Positions 26,918 through 39,090 of a stretch of 64,000 bases of DNA are shown here, one piece after another; within the stretch, counting starts at the first letter, position 1; the number at the start of each line of letters is the position of its first letter. Both the position numbers and the translations under genes were made by a program. Source of the DNA: Planctomycetales bacterium 71-10 (lineage in GTDB: Bacteria; Planctomycetota; Planctomycetia; Isosphaerales; Isosphaeraceae); the NCBI GenBank assembly GCA_001898385.1, contig MKTT01000076.1, positions 1 to 64,000 on the forward strand, in the 5' to 3' direction. Below the pieces are notes generated by a model. The model was not told the DNA's origin. It saw nothing but the letters and a program-made list of their open reading frames with translations, and made no database searches.

Positions 26918-27928
26918 TCAGGCGCGAGTCGCGTGGCAGGCGACGACGATTTCCTCGACGATCTTCGCCGGGGCGGCCGACTCGAGGACGAGGACGGGGC
27001 GGGGGAAGCCGCCGTCGCGGATCGCGGCGGCCTCGCGGCCGATGAGGACGACGAACGTGGCCGGCAGGGCCCGCTCGACGGCCGCTCGGGCGGCGCGCTC
27101 GTAGGTGAAGTGGTGCCAGACCGCCTTCCATCCCTCCGGCCCCGCCGCGGCCGGGGGCATCGCCAGGGCCCTGTGCAGGGCGAGGTCGAGCGAATAATCG
27201 GCGACGACCCAGCGATCCCCGAGCCCCCGGGCTCCCCACCGCCATCCCGCGATCCGCGTCGCCGCGGCCTGGACGACGGCGAATGCGCGGTCGCGCGGGT
27301 CGGCCGGGTGGTCCGAGGACGGCACGCGCTGGTCGTCCGCCCGGCGCAGGGGATCGGCGTCGAGGGCTCGGACGAGGCGGTCGTGGACCTCCGACGCCAG
27401 GGCGACTTCCGCCGGATCGTCGGGGTCGGCGGCCGACACCGCCACCTGACTCGGGCGGCGGTCCAGGTCGCCGAGCAGTTCGTTGACGGTCCGGCCCGTC
27501 AGCGGGTCGAGCATCCACGGCGCGACCTCGACCGTCGGCACCAGCGCGAACCGCCGGAACGGGAGCCGGGGGTGCGGCAGCGTGAGCCGGGGCGTCCGGC
27601 GCACCTCCTGGCCGTACAGCAGCAGGTCCAGGTCGAGCGTCCGGGCCCCCCAGCGCTCGTCCCGCACGCGGCCGAGCTTCGCCTCGATCGCGTGCAGCCG
27701 CTCCAGCAGGGTCAGCGGGTCGAGCGTCGGCTCGGTCAGGAGCGCCGCGTTCAGGAACGGGGCCTGGTCGGGGGGGCCGCCGACGGGGACGGTCTCGTAA
27801 TACTTGCTGACCGTCCAGAGGTGGAAGTGGGGCTCGGCCTTGATGATCGCGACCGCCTCGTCCAGGGTCGCCTCGCGGTCCCCCTGGTTGCTCCCCATCC
27901 CGATGATCGCCAGCGAGCCCTCGCTCAT
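26918..27928 (-). CDS. folK: HPPK (FolK) with extra C-terminal domain
   Basis: 336 aa; ATG at 27928 has GAGG upstream. Residues 1-160 are hydroxymethyldihydropterin pyrophosphokinase of folate synthesis: IIGMGSNQGDRE, FLNAALL, RVRDERWGARTLDLDLLLYG with Mg-binding D99 and D101, and LPHPRL. Residues about 160-336 form an added region absent from ordinary FolK. It has RIAGWRWGARGLGDRWVVADYSLDLALHRALA, an ERAARAAVERALPATFVVLIGREAA strand-helix and no P-loop. Bacteroidetes have FolK fused to a deoxynucleoside kinase, but the kinase motifs are not visible here. The added function is unknown. Confidence 0.9.
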   Translation of the reverse strand: MSEGSLAIIGMGSNQGDREATLDEAVAIIKAEPHFHLWTVSKYYETVPVGGPPDQAPFLNAALLTEPTLDPLTLLERLHAIEAKLGRVRDERWGARTLDLDLLLYGQEVRRTPRLTLPHPRLPFRRFALVPTVEVAPWMLDPLTGRTVNELLGDLDRRPSQVAVSAADPDDPAEVALASEVHDRLVRALDADPLRRADDQRVPSSDHPADPRDRAFAVVQAAATRIAGWRWGARGLGDRWVVADYSLDLALHRALAMPPAAAGPEGWKAVWHHFTYERAARAAVERALPATFVVLIGREAAAIRDGGFPRPVLVLESAAPAKIVEEIVVACHATRA

Positions 27929-28040
27929 CTCCGCCTCGATTCGATGCTTCGCGCCGCGTGTCGACTGATACGCCCCAGGGGACTCGGATGACATCCGTTC
28001 TCCCGCGAGGATGCTCCGTCGATGACCGGAGGGGCGAGCC

Positions 28041-28071
28041 CCCCCCTTCTCCCACGAGGGGAGAAGGATGA
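28041..28071. repeat. half copy of a palindromic repeat (family 3)
   Basis: CCTTCTCCCACGAGGGGAGAAGG forms a short hairpin and matches the ends of the element at 53591-53743. No second end is present within the 227-nt gap between folK and dapL, so this is a solo end or a remnant. It could act as a transcript end for dapL. Confidence 0.6.
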
Positions 28072-28155
28072 TTCGCACCGGCCCGCCCGGCTCTGATTAT
28101 AGCGTCGGCGACGCCGGACGGCTTTCTCGGAGGCAGGTCGACCGCACGGGCCCCT

Positions 28156-29325
28156 TTACAGCGCCAGCTTGCCGATGCGGTCGACGGCCTCCAGCAGGCG
28201 CGGGGTCTCGACGGTCAGCGAGACGCGGACGTAGCCGTCGGCCGTGCGACCGAAGCCGAGGCCGGGGGTGGTCACCACGCTGGCCTCGTCGAGCAGCCGG
28301 CCGCAGAGGTCGGTGGAGGAATACCCCTTCGGGCACGGGATCCAGACGTAGAAGGTGGCGCCCGGCGACGGCACGTCCCATCCCAGCTTGCGCATCGCCG
28401 AGACGAAGGCGTCGCGGCGCTCCTTGTACAGGGCGCGGATGGGGGGGGTCAGTTCGTCGTACCCGTCCAGGGCCGTCTTCGCGGCGAACTGGACGGCGGT
28501 GAAGATGCCGGAGTCGCAGTTGGCCTTCACCTGCTTCAGCGCCGAGATCATCGGTTCGCCGCCGATGGCGAAGCCGACGCGCCAGCCGGTCATGTTGAAG
28601 GTCTTCGACAGGCTGTGGAATTCCACGGCCACGTCCTTCGCGCCGGGCACCTGGAGGATGCTGGGGGCGGGCTCGTCGAAGTACATCTCGTTGTAGGCGG
28701 CGTCCTGGGCGACGGTGAAGCCGTGCGTCCGGGCCAGGCCGACGACCTTCTCGAAGTACGGCAGGTCGGCCGTGCCGCCGGTCGGGTTGTTCGGGAAGTT
28801 GAGGAACATCAGCTTCGCGAGCGCATAGACGTCGGCCGGGATGGCGTCTAGGTCGGGGCGGAAGCCCAGGCGGGCCTCCAGCGGCATCGTGTAGACGTCG
28901 GCCCCGGCGAACTGGCTGGCCGAGCGGTACACCGGGTAGCACGGGTCGGGGACCAGGCTGATCTCGCCGGGGTTGAGCACGGCCAGCGGGAAGTGGGCCA
29001 GGCCCTCCTTCGAGCCGATCAGCGGCAGGATCTCGGTCTCCGGATCCAGATCCAGGCCGTATCGGGCCTTGCAGAACGCGGCGATCGACTTCCGCAACTC
29101 CGGCGAGCCCTGATCCAGGGCGTACTGGTGGAACGCCGGGTTCTCGACGTTCTTCTGGAGACTCTCGATGATCGGCCGGGGCGTGGGCCGGTCGGGGTCG
29201 CCGACGCCCAGGTTGATGACGTCGCGCCCGGCGGCGATGGCGGCCTTCTTCTTCCTGTCGATCTCGGCGAACAGGTACGGCGGGAGATTCTGGAGCCGCT
29301 GGGACTTCACGAACGGGGTGGCCAT
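28156..29325 (-). CDS. dapL: LL-diaminopimelate aminotransferase-like PLP enzyme
   Basis: 389 aa. This AAT-fold enzyme matches the DapL/AlaT-like group: PPYLFAEIDRKKKAAIAAG, INLGVGDPDRPTP, FHQYALDQGSPELRKSIAAFC, LPLIGSKEGLAHFPLAVLNPGE, LNFPNNPTGGTADL, and PLP lysine in EFHSLSKTFNMTGWRVGFA. DapL makes LL-diaminopimelate directly from tetrahydrodipicolinate for lysine and peptidoglycan synthesis. The ATG at 29325 has GAGG upstream; a GTG at 29349 would add eight residues. The assignment to DapL rather than another LL-DAP-like aminotransferase is probable, not certain. Confidence 0.88.
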   Translation of the reverse strand: MATPFVKSQRLQNLPPYLFAEIDRKKKAAIAAGRDVINLGVGDPDRPTPRPIIESLQKNVENPAFHQYALDQGSPELRKSIAAFCKARYGLDLDPETEILPLIGSKEGLAHFPLAVLNPGEISLVPDPCYPVYRSASQFAGADVYTMPLEARLGFRPDLDAIPADVYALAKLMFLNFPNNPTGGTADLPYFEKVVGLARTHGFTVAQDAAYNEMYFDEPAPSILQVPGAKDVAVEFHSLSKTFNMTGWRVGFAIGGEPMISALKQVKANCDSGIFTAVQFAAKTALDGYDELTPPIRALYKERRDAFVSAMRKLGWDVPSPGATFYVWIPCPKGYSSTDLCGRLLDEASVVTTPGLGFGRTADGYVRVSLTVETPRLLEAVDRIGKLAL

Positions 29326-29451
29326 CGCGTCGAGCCTCGCTTCAGACACTGGTTTTCTTGCGGTCCACCAGTGTATCCCCGCGTCCCCGCCGCGACAACC
29401 GCCGGCGTTTCGCGCGCCTTAGCCGCTCCCCCGGAGAATCCCGGCGAGCGG

Positions 29452-32820
<3,369 letters not shown>

Positions 32821-32859
32821 GGCGGTCGCGGGGTCCGGGGCTCGGGTCGGTTCGAGGTC

Positions 32860-33816
32860 TCAGCGCGTGGGGGCCTGCTCGATGCGGGCGGCGGCGTCGA
32901 GCAGGACGGCGAGGATCCGCTCGCGGTCGACGCCCGCCATCGCCAGCGCGACCTGGGCCTCGATCGCGCCGAACTTCGCCCCGAGGTTGAACCGCTGGCC
33001 GCACGTCTCCAGGGCCAGGTACTTCTCGCGCCGGGCCAGGGCGTTCAGGGCGGTGGTGAGCTGGATGGACCCCTGCTCCCGGCGGTCCTCGCGGACGGCC
33101 TCGCCCAGCAGGTCGAAGACGCCGGGCGTCAGGACGTGCATGCCGAAGAAGCAGAGGTAGTGCCCCGCGCGCAGCCCCGGCACGTTCAGCCGAAGCTCCG
33201 CCAGGGTCGGGTTCGGCTTCTCGACGACCTCCTCGATCGCGTAGACGTCGGGCCGGCCCGCGAGCCGACGCCCGGCGAGCGTGCCGTACTGGTGGATCAG
33301 GTGCTCGCGCGTGGCCTGCACGGCCGAGACCGCGCAGCGCTCGGCGACGGCCAGGTCGATGAGCTGGCGGGCGCAGCGGCGGGGCTCGGCCGAGAGGTAG
33401 AGGTGATCCCCCAGCAGGAGGAGGAACGGGTCGTCGGCGACGAACTCGCGGGAGCACCAGACGGCGTGGCCGTAACCCCGGGGCTCCTCCTGGACGGCGA
33501 ACGTCAGCCGCTCCTCCAGGCTCGACAGCCGTCGCGCCTGCTCCTCGGCCCACCCGACCCCGTCGAAGCCGGCCCGGAGCGTGCTCGCGTAGTGGCGGAA
33601 GTGGGCCCGGTAGACCGCCTCGTCGCCCGGCGCGGCGATGACGCAGATGCGCTCGATGCCGCTCTCCAGGGCCTCCTCGGCGATGATCTGGAGGACGGGC
33701 TTGCTCAGGCCGTCCCGGTCGACCACCGGGAGCATGGCCTTCTGCACCGTGTCGCACGCGGGGTAAGCCCGGGCCCCGCGGCCCGCCGCGGTGATGACCG
33801 CCTTCGATATGACCAC
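32860..33816 (-). CDS. GalU-like UTP-glucose-1-phosphate uridylyltransferase family protein
   Basis: 318 aa, GTG start. The nucleotide-binding signature is ITAAGRGARAYPACDTVQKAMLPVV, close to the GAGLGTRFLPATK-KEMLP pattern of bacterial GalU. Others are LQIIAEEALESGIERICVI, QEEPRGYGHAVWCSREFV with LLLLGDHLY, and EEVVEKPNP. The insertion with R-A-Y in place of T-R-F suggests a substrate other than plain glucose-1-phosphate. It is the first gene of a two-gene unit with the kinase/pyrophosphorylase fusion, so both probably serve one sugar-nucleotide route. Confidence 0.86.
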   Translation of the reverse strand: MVISKAVITAAGRGARAYPACDTVQKAMLPVVDRDGLSKPVLQIIAEEALESGIERICVIAAPGDEAVYRAHFRHYASTLRAGFDGVGWAEEQARRLSSLEERLTFAVQEEPRGYGHAVWCSREFVADDPFLLLLGDHLYLSAEPRRCARQLIDLAVAERCAVSAVQATREHLIHQYGTLAGRRLAGRPDVYAIEEVVEKPNPTLAELRLNVPGLRAGHYLCFFGMHVLTPGVFDLLGEAVREDRREQGSIQLTTALNALARREKYLALETCGQRFNLGAKFGAIEAQVALAMAGVDRERILAVLLDAAARIEQAPTR

Positions 33817-34223
33817 GTCTCGATCCCTTCCGCCGGATACCGCCGTTCGAAACCCCGGGGCGTCGCCGTCACCGGCCCCGAGCGACCGAGGCTCGCGACG
33901 CCCGCCTCATGCCGGCGGCGCGGGCGGCCCCCGCGAATCCTTCGCCGTCCCCGGGGTCGTCGCCCCGCATCGGCCCGCAGTCTACCCCCTGCCCGAGCCC
34001 GAAGGAAGCGAACGCCTTGCCGACGTCCTCCCAAGGTGCGCGGGCCCGGCGGCGACGCGATTCGGCAAACGGTTTTCCAACCAGGATTTACGGAGTTTTC
34101 GAGCCCGTGGGGCGTCGGGTTCTCGCAATCTCGGCGGCCAGGCCCTTGACTTCCCCCCCGTCGCCCCTTATCTTGTGTCTACCAACGCGACGGACGCCGG
34201 TTTCACAAAGCCTCGCCGTCCTT
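33817..34223. other. intergenic region upstream of tRNA-Asp
   Basis: About 400 nt separate the divergent GalU-like gene from the tRNA. I see no supported coding sequence. It holds a good sigma-70 promoter for the tRNA (34147-34175). The part nearest the GalU-like gene should carry that gene's promoter, but no convincing hexamers were found. Confidence 0.5.
34147..34175 (+). promoter_or_regulatory. sigma-70 promoter of tRNA-Asp
   Basis: TTGACT (34147-34152) and TATCTT (34170-34175) are separated by 17 nt, the optimal spacing, and match the -35 and -10 consensus at 5 and 4 positions. The tRNA begins 49 nt after the -10 element. Confidence 0.6.
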
Positions 34224-34297
34224 GGGGATGTAGCTCAATTGGTTAGAGCACCGGCCTGTCACGCCGGAGGTTGCGGGTTCGAGCCCCGTCATCCTCG
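34224..34297 (+). tRNA. tRNA-Asp (GTC)
   Basis: A full cloverleaf can be drawn. The 7-bp acceptor stem (GGGGATG with CATCCTC) has one G-U pair. The D arm begins TAGCTC, the anticodon stem-loop is CCGGCCTGTCACGCCGG with anticodon GTC, and the T arm is GCGGGTTCGAGCCCCGT. The discriminator is G, as expected for Asp. The CCA end is not encoded and must be added after transcription. Confidence 0.96.
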
Positions 34298-34666
34298 CTT
34301 CTCCTTCCTTGCCGCCATTTCCTCGCGGCTTTCCATCTCGGCCCTGACGCCGAGTTTCGATTTCTCTCCGACGGCCTCATTCATGCGGCGAACGTCGGCT
34401 GTCGACCCACGGCGGCGGGGTTCCATCTAGGGGCGTGATGATGCTCCTCCGTATGGGGATCCCGCCGTGGTAGTCGACCGCAGGCCGTCGATTTCTGGGG
34501 TTCGACTTCGGGCTTGTGGCCTTGATACGGATCGGGGCCGACACGATAATCCTTACTTCGTCAGATCGTGCGCGCGGTGCGGCGACGACGCGGGCTCATC
34601 GCAGACAGCGGGGCGGTCGTCGTCCGTGACAAGGGACCGGCCGGACCGGGAGGACTGAAGCCAGAG
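34298..34666. other. intergenic region between tRNA-Asp and pyruvoyl arginine decarboxylase gene
   Basis: About 370 nt, visibly less GC-rich than the flanking genes in its first half. Pyrimidine-rich DNA follows the tRNA. No supported gene, repeat or clear hairpin terminator was found. It should hold the promoter for the downstream decarboxylase gene. Confidence 0.45.
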
Positions 34667-35212
34667 ATGTACGTACCAGCGAAGTTGTTCTTCACCAAGG
34701 GAGTCGGCACCCACCGCGAAAAGCTGACCAGCTTCGAGTTGGCCCTCCGGGACGCCCGGATCGCCTGCTACAATCTGGTGCGGGTCTCCAGCATCTTCCC
34801 GCCGCGCTGCAAGGAGGTCACGATCGAGCAGGGGCTCAAGGAGCTGAACCCCGGCCAGATCGTCCACGTCGTCATCAGCGAGTGCGCCACGGCCGAGCCC
34901 AACCGGCTGGTGGCCTCCAGCGTGGGCGTCGCCATCCCCCGCGACCGCGACCAGTTCGGCTACCTGTCCGAGCACCACGCCTACGGCCAGACCGCGAAGA
35001 CCGCGGCCGACTACGCCGAGGACCTGGCGGCCGAGATGCTGGCCACGATCCTCGGGGTCGAGTTCAACCCGAACAGCTCGTGGGACGAGAAGCGCGAGAT
35101 CTGGAAGATCGCCGACGTCATCTACAAGACGAAGGAAGTGACCCAGACCGCCGTCGGACACAAGGACGGCCTCTGGACGACCGTGATCGCCGCCGCCGTC
35201 CTGCTCCCCTGA
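34667..35212 (+). CDS. pdaD: pyruvoyl-dependent arginine decarboxylase
   Basis: 181 aa; ATG at 34667 was chosen since homology starts at [20 protein letters not shown], although the frame is open further upstream. PvlArgDC makes agmatine from arginine, the first step of one polyamine route. The proenzyme cleaves itself between two serines, here S41-S42 in [13 protein letters not shown], leaving the pyruvoyl group on the new alpha-chain N terminus. [27 protein letters not shown] is also diagnostic. It lies 8 nt ahead of the Sua5/TsaC gene. Confidence 0.94.
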   Translation: MYVPAKLFFTKGVGTHREKLTSFELALRDARIACYNLVRVSSIFPPRCKEVTIEQGLKELNPGQIVHVVISECATAEPNRLVASSVGVAIPRDRDQFGYLSEHHAYGQTAKTAADYAEDLAAEMLATILGVEFNPNSSWDEKREIWKIADVIYKTKEVTQTAVGHKDGLWTTVIAAAVLLP

Positions 35213-35220
35213 GGGCCGCC

Positions 35221-36225
35221 GTGATCCGCACGCGGGTCCTGCTCGTCGACCGCGACGAGCCCGAGCCTGGTCCCATCGCCGAGGCCGCCGCCGTCCTGCG
35301 ACGCGGCGGCCTCGTCGCATTCGCCACCGAGACCGTCTACGGCCTCGGGGCCGTCGCCACCGACGCCGACGCCGTCCGCGGGATCTTCGAGGCCAAGGGC
35401 CGGCCCTCGACGAATCCCCTCATCGTCCACGCGGCCGACGTCGACCACGCCCGCACATTCGCCGCCCGCTGGGACGACCGCACCGACCTCCTGGCGCGAA
35501 GGTTCTGGCCCGGCCCCCTCACGCTGGTCGTGCCGCGCGCGGCCGCCATCCCGGACGTCGTGGCCGCGGGGGGGCCCACCGTCGGCCTGCGCGTCCCCGG
35601 CCCGACCGTCGCCCGTCGGCTCATCGAGGGCGTCGGCCTGCCGCTCGCCGCGCCGAGCGCGAACCGCTCCAACCACGTCTCCCCCACCCGCGCCGAACAC
35701 GTCCTGGCCGACCTGGACGGCCGCGTCCACCTGATCCTGGACAGCGGGCCGGCGACCGTCGGGCTGGAGTCGACCGTCCTGGACCTGACGGCCGATCCCC
35801 CGCGCGTCCTGCGGCCGGGGCCGATCTCGCCGGGCGTGTTGGCGAACGTCCTGGGGATGGGCGTGGATCATGGCCCCGTCGCGGCCGATTCCGGCCACCT
35901 GGCCAGTCCGGGCCTGCTCGCCGTCCACTACGCGCCGAGGACCCGCGCCGTGCGGATCCCCTCCCCCGCGCACCTGGCCGATTTCGACCGGCCGGCGCGG
36001 TTCGGGCTGATGGCGTTCGAACCGATCCCCGATGCCCTTCGTTTGAAGCCGGTGGCCGCGAGCATCGAGCCGGATCCGGCCGTCGCGGCCCGGGACTTCT
36101 ACCGGGCGCTGCGCGACCTCGACTCCCGGGGCCTCGACCTCATCATCGCCGTGGAGCCGCCCGAGGGCCCCGAGTGGGACGCCCTCCGCGACCGGCTGCG
36201 GCGCGCCACGACGCCGCACGCCTGA
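35221..36225 (+). CDS. sua5: L-threonylcarbamoyladenylate synthase (Sua5/YrdC/YwlC family)
   Basis: 334 aa, GTG start 8 nt after the decarboxylase stop. The enzyme makes threonylcarbamoyl-AMP for the t6A37 modification of ANN-decoding tRNAs. The YrdC domain shows LRRGGLVAFATETVYGLG, FEAKGRPSTNPLIVH, FWPGPLTLVV, VGLRVPGPTVAR, LPLAAPSANRSNHVSPT and VGLESTVLDLT. The C-terminal Sua5 domain follows after LRPGPIS, starting near SPGLLAVHYAPRT, so this is the long Sua5 type rather than short TsaC. Confidence 0.94.
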   Translation: MIRTRVLLVDRDEPEPGPIAEAAAVLRRGGLVAFATETVYGLGAVATDADAVRGIFEAKGRPSTNPLIVHAADVDHARTFAARWDDRTDLLARRFWPGPLTLVVPRAAAIPDVVAAGGPTVGLRVPGPTVARRLIEGVGLPLAAPSANRSNHVSPTRAEHVLADLDGRVHLILDSGPATVGLESTVLDLTADPPRVLRPGPISPGVLANVLGMGVDHGPVAADSGHLASPGLLAVHYAPRTRAVRIPSPAHLADFDRPARFGLMAFEPIPDALRLKPVAASIEPDPAVAARDFYRALRDLDSRGLDLIIAVEPPEGPEWDALRDRLRRATTPHA

Positions 36226-36232
36226 TCTCTAT

Positions 36233-37339
36233 TTAAAGGAACAGCCGACGCTGGGGGTCGAGGATGTCCTCGTCGGGGTCGCGCTCGGGGACGGCCATGC
36301 CCAGGTGGCGGTAGGCCGACGCGGTGGCGACGCGGCCCCGGGGGGTGCGGACGACGAACTCGCGGCGCAGGAGGTAGGGCTCGACCTCGTCGCGGATCGT
36401 GTCGACGGACAGGGTCATCGTGGCGGCGAGGGCCTCGGCGCCGGTCGGCCCTCCCTTGAAGACGCGGATGAGGGTGTCGAGATAGCGGCGGTCCTGCTTG
36501 TCCATCCCCTCGGCGTCGATCTCCTGCATGGCCAGCGCGTCGTTGGCCACGGAGACGTCGATGACGCCGTCGGCGCGGGCGAGGGCGTAGTCGCGGACCC
36601 AGCGGAGGCGGGCGTTGGCGATGCGCGGGGTGCCCCGGCTGCGGCCGGCCAGCTCCCAGGCGGCCTCGGGGCTGATCGTGGCGCGGAGCTTGGCGGCGTT
36701 GATCGTGATGATCCGCGCCAGGTCCTCCTGCTCGTAGAACTCCAGGTGCTCGTGCATGTGGAACCGCTCGCGCAGCGGCGAGGAGAGCATGCCGCTGCGG
36801 GTGGTGGCCCCGATGATCGTGAACTTCTTCAAAGGGAGGTTGATCGTCCGCGCGGCCATCCCCTCGCCCAGCACGACGTCGACCCGGAAGTCTTCCATCA
36901 CCGGGTAGATGAACTCCTCCACGGCGCGGGGGAGGCGGTGGATCTCGTCGATGAAGAGGATGGAGCCCTCGGCCGCGTTGGTGAGGTAGGGCATCACGTC
37001 CATCTTCTTGTCGAGCGACGCGCCGCTGGTGAGGCTCAGCTCCACGCCCAGCTCGTTGTGCAGGACGCCGGCGAACGTCGTCTTGCCGAGGCCCGGCGGG
37101 CCGTCGAAGAGGATGTGCGGCAGGGGCTCGTTGCGCTTCTTGGCGGCGGCCAGGGCGATCGAGAGCCGCTCGGCCACGGCGCGCTGGCCGATGATCTCGG
37201 AGAGGCGTTGCGGGCGCAACTTCTCCTCGACGGCGTCGGCCGGCGCGTGGGCTTCGGCGCGGGCCTCGGCCCGGGGCTCGCGGTCGGCTTCGCGGTCGCG
37301 GTCGGGCTGCTTGTTGGTGATCTTCACTTCCCGCGCCAT
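36233..37339 (-). CDS. ruvB: Holliday junction branch migration ATPase RuvB
   Basis: 368 aa. RuvB is the hexameric AAA+ motor that, with RuvA, drives branch migration. Walker A is GPPGLGKTTFAG (G80 to G91 region), Walker B is ILFIDEIHRL, sensor 1 is TIIGATTRSG, and the Arg-finger region is SPLRERFHMHEHLEFY. The C-terminal winged helix contains GGPTGAEALAATM and LLRREFVVRTPRGRVAT. An Arg/Glu/Asp/Ala-rich extension of about 38 residues precedes the conserved RPQRLSEIIGQ. ruvA lies 25 nt upstream on the same strand. The gene converges with sua5, 7 nt away. Confidence 0.96.
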   Translation of the reverse strand: MAREVKITNKQPDRDREADREPRAEARAEAHAPADAVEEKLRPQRLSEIIGQRAVAERLSIALAAAKKRNEPLPHILFDGPPGLGKTTFAGVLHNELGVELSLTSGASLDKKMDVMPYLTNAAEGSILFIDEIHRLPRAVEEFIYPVMEDFRVDVVLGEGMAARTINLPLKKFTIIGATTRSGMLSSPLRERFHMHEHLEFYEQEDLARIITINAAKLRATISPEAAWELAGRSRGTPRIANARLRWVRDYALARADGVIDVSVANDALAMQEIDAEGMDKQDRRYLDTLIRVFKGGPTGAEALAATMTLSVDTIRDEVEPYLLRREFVVRTPRGRVATASAYRHLGMAVPERDPDEDILDPQRRLFL

Positions 37340-37364
37340 GGCGTCATCCTCCCTCGGCCGAGGT

Positions 37365-38015
37365 TCAGGGCTTCTCCTGCTGATAGATCGCTTCGATCAG
37401 ATCGGCGACCGACTTGAACTTCTTCCGGCCGGCCATCACGCGGTCGATGGCCGCGCGGGCCTGCATCTCGGAGTGGCCCACGGCCAGGAGCGCGGCGTAG
37501 GCGTCGCTGACGACGTCGGGCTCGGCGTGAGCGGCCTCGCCGTTGCTGGGCGCCGGGGCCGAGGTGGTGCCGTCCGGGTTGACGATCAGGGCGTAGATGC
37601 CGACCTTCCGCCGCAGCTTGGCCACGATCCGCTCGGCGGTCGCCTCGCCGATGCCGGGGAACGTGGAGAGCGTCTTCACGTCCTGCTCCTGGATCGTCCT
37701 CGCGATCTCCCGGACCGGCCTGACCATCGCCCGCAGCGCCTTCTTCATCCCCACGCCGTCGACCGAGCAGAAGGTGTCGAAGAATTCGCGCTCGATGGTC
37801 GACAAGAAGCCGATCAGCCGGGGCGTCAGCCGCCCCCCCATCGCCTGCCCTTCGATATAGAAGGTGGTGTGCAGCGTGATCGGCTCGCCGACCTTCCCCT
37901 GGATCTGCCGCCGCGTGTGCTCCGGGATGAGCACCTCCAGCTCGAACGGCTCGACCCCGAGGGTCAGGCTCTCCTCGTTCACCGCCCTGAGCACGCCCCG
38001 AATTTGAGTGATCAC
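37365..38015 (-). CDS. ruvA: Holliday junction DNA helicase subunit RuvA
   Basis: 216 aa from the GTG at 38015, which has GAGG upstream and gives the usual RuvA N terminus ([18 protein letters not shown]). An ATG at 38060 would add 15 residues but has no Shine-Dalgarno. Domain I is the OB fold. Domain II holds the helix-hairpin-helix motifs [20 protein letters not shown] and [19 protein letters not shown]. Domain III ([21 protein letters not shown]) contacts RuvB. It sits directly upstream of ruvB; ruvC is not adjacent. Confidence 0.9.
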   Translation of the reverse strand: MITQIRGVLRAVNEESLTLGVEPFELEVLIPEHTRRQIQGKVGEPITLHTTFYIEGQAMGGRLTPRLIGFLSTIEREFFDTFCSVDGVGMKKALRAMVRPVREIARTIQEQDVKTLSTFPGIGEATAERIVAKLRRKVGIYALIVNPDGTTSAPAPSNGEAAHAEPDVVSDAYAALLAVGHSEMQARAAIDRVMAGRKKFKSVADLIEAIYQQEKP

Positions 38016-39090
38016 CCCTGGCCCTCGCCCCTGGACGACTGTGTGTTTTTGTTCAGTCATTGTAGACCACGAAAGCGACGCCCGCAAGCGGGGATTCCGT
38101 CGAGGCGACGAGGGCCGACGAGGGGGGCTCATCGACCGAGCGTGCCGGAGGATCAAGGCGCGAGTCCGACGCCTCACGGCGGGCGAGGAGCGACGAGGCA
38201 CGCCGGGTAGAGACGCTCGAGCAGGCCGACGATGCGCATCCTTCTCCCCTTGAGGTGCTGCGTCGCAAACACTCAGGATTAGAGCGAGGAACGGCCTTCC
38301 CCCCTCGCGGGGGAAGGTGGCCCGAAGGGCCGGATGAGGGGGGGGACGAGCCGGGCGGCCGTCGCAATCCCGGGCCGGTCGGACGGGCCTTCGAAATCCC
38401 GGCGGCTCGCGTGCTTCGCGTCCCCCTCATCTGACCGCTCCGCGGTCTGTCTTCCCCCGCGAGGGGGGAAGACCGGCTTCGACCCGCATCGGCATATCTT
38501 CGACGCAGCACCCTTGAGGGGGAAGGGGCCGATCGCCCCAGGTCGTCTCGAAATCCAACGGCTCGCGCCGCCGTCCGTCGCGGCGCGAGCCGGGACGGCG
38601 CGGGTGCCTTCGAGCGGCGCCCTCTCGAGGCGCGCGATCGGCCCCGTCGGGTCATCACATGGCAGGCCCGGACCATCCTCGATGCGAGCGCCGGAGGGGC
38701 TTCGCGCGGCCCTCGCGCGGAGGCCTCCGAGGCGCGCGACGAGGAGACCTCGCGAGGAGCCTCGGAGGCGGCCCGCGAGGCCCGATCGCGCGATTCACGC
38801 GCGGGGTTCGCGGGCCCCGAATCGCGAAGTCCCTGGAAATCACCGGGCGAAACGCACATCCATTGAGAATCCAAGATGTCTCCGTATCTGAGTTTGATAG
38901 GATGAAAGCGAACGGGCGCGCGACGATGCGACGGGGCCGGCCGCCCGAAAAACCCGGAAAATCCCGAGAATTTCGAGGATTTCGAAGCAGCTTCCTCTTC
39001 CACTGGTTCAAAGATTTGGTATGAATTGGCGCAGGGGCCGCTCAATGAGAGATGGTCCGCCACGAGATCACGCCCGAGACGAGGTGCCCG
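38016..39090. other. gene-free region of about 1.1 kb built of palindromic repeats
   Basis: No coding sequence is supported on either strand; open frames run straight through the repeats and give Arg/Pro/Ser-rich translations. It holds a family 2 element (38295-38473) inside inverted CGACGCAGCACC-containing ends (about 38241-38275 and 38499-38540). An 11-bp dyad lies at 38723-38733 and 38759-38769. The last 150 nt is less GC-rich and ends at the Shine-Dalgarno of the histone-like gene. Confidence 0.65.
38295..38473. repeat. family 2 palindrome-ended element, copy A (179 nt)
   Basis: It begins with the hairpin CTTCCCCCCTCGCGGGGGAAG followed by GTGGCCCGAAGGGCC and GGATGAGGGG. It ends with CCCCTCATCTGACCGC, TCCGCGGTCTG and a second CTTCCCCC/GGGGGAAG hairpin. 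The middle contains GCCTTCGAAATCC. Copies B (45349-45527) and C (47181-47361) have the same ends, order and length. No open frame is conserved between copies, so this is a non-coding, MITE-like repeat. Confidence 0.85.
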
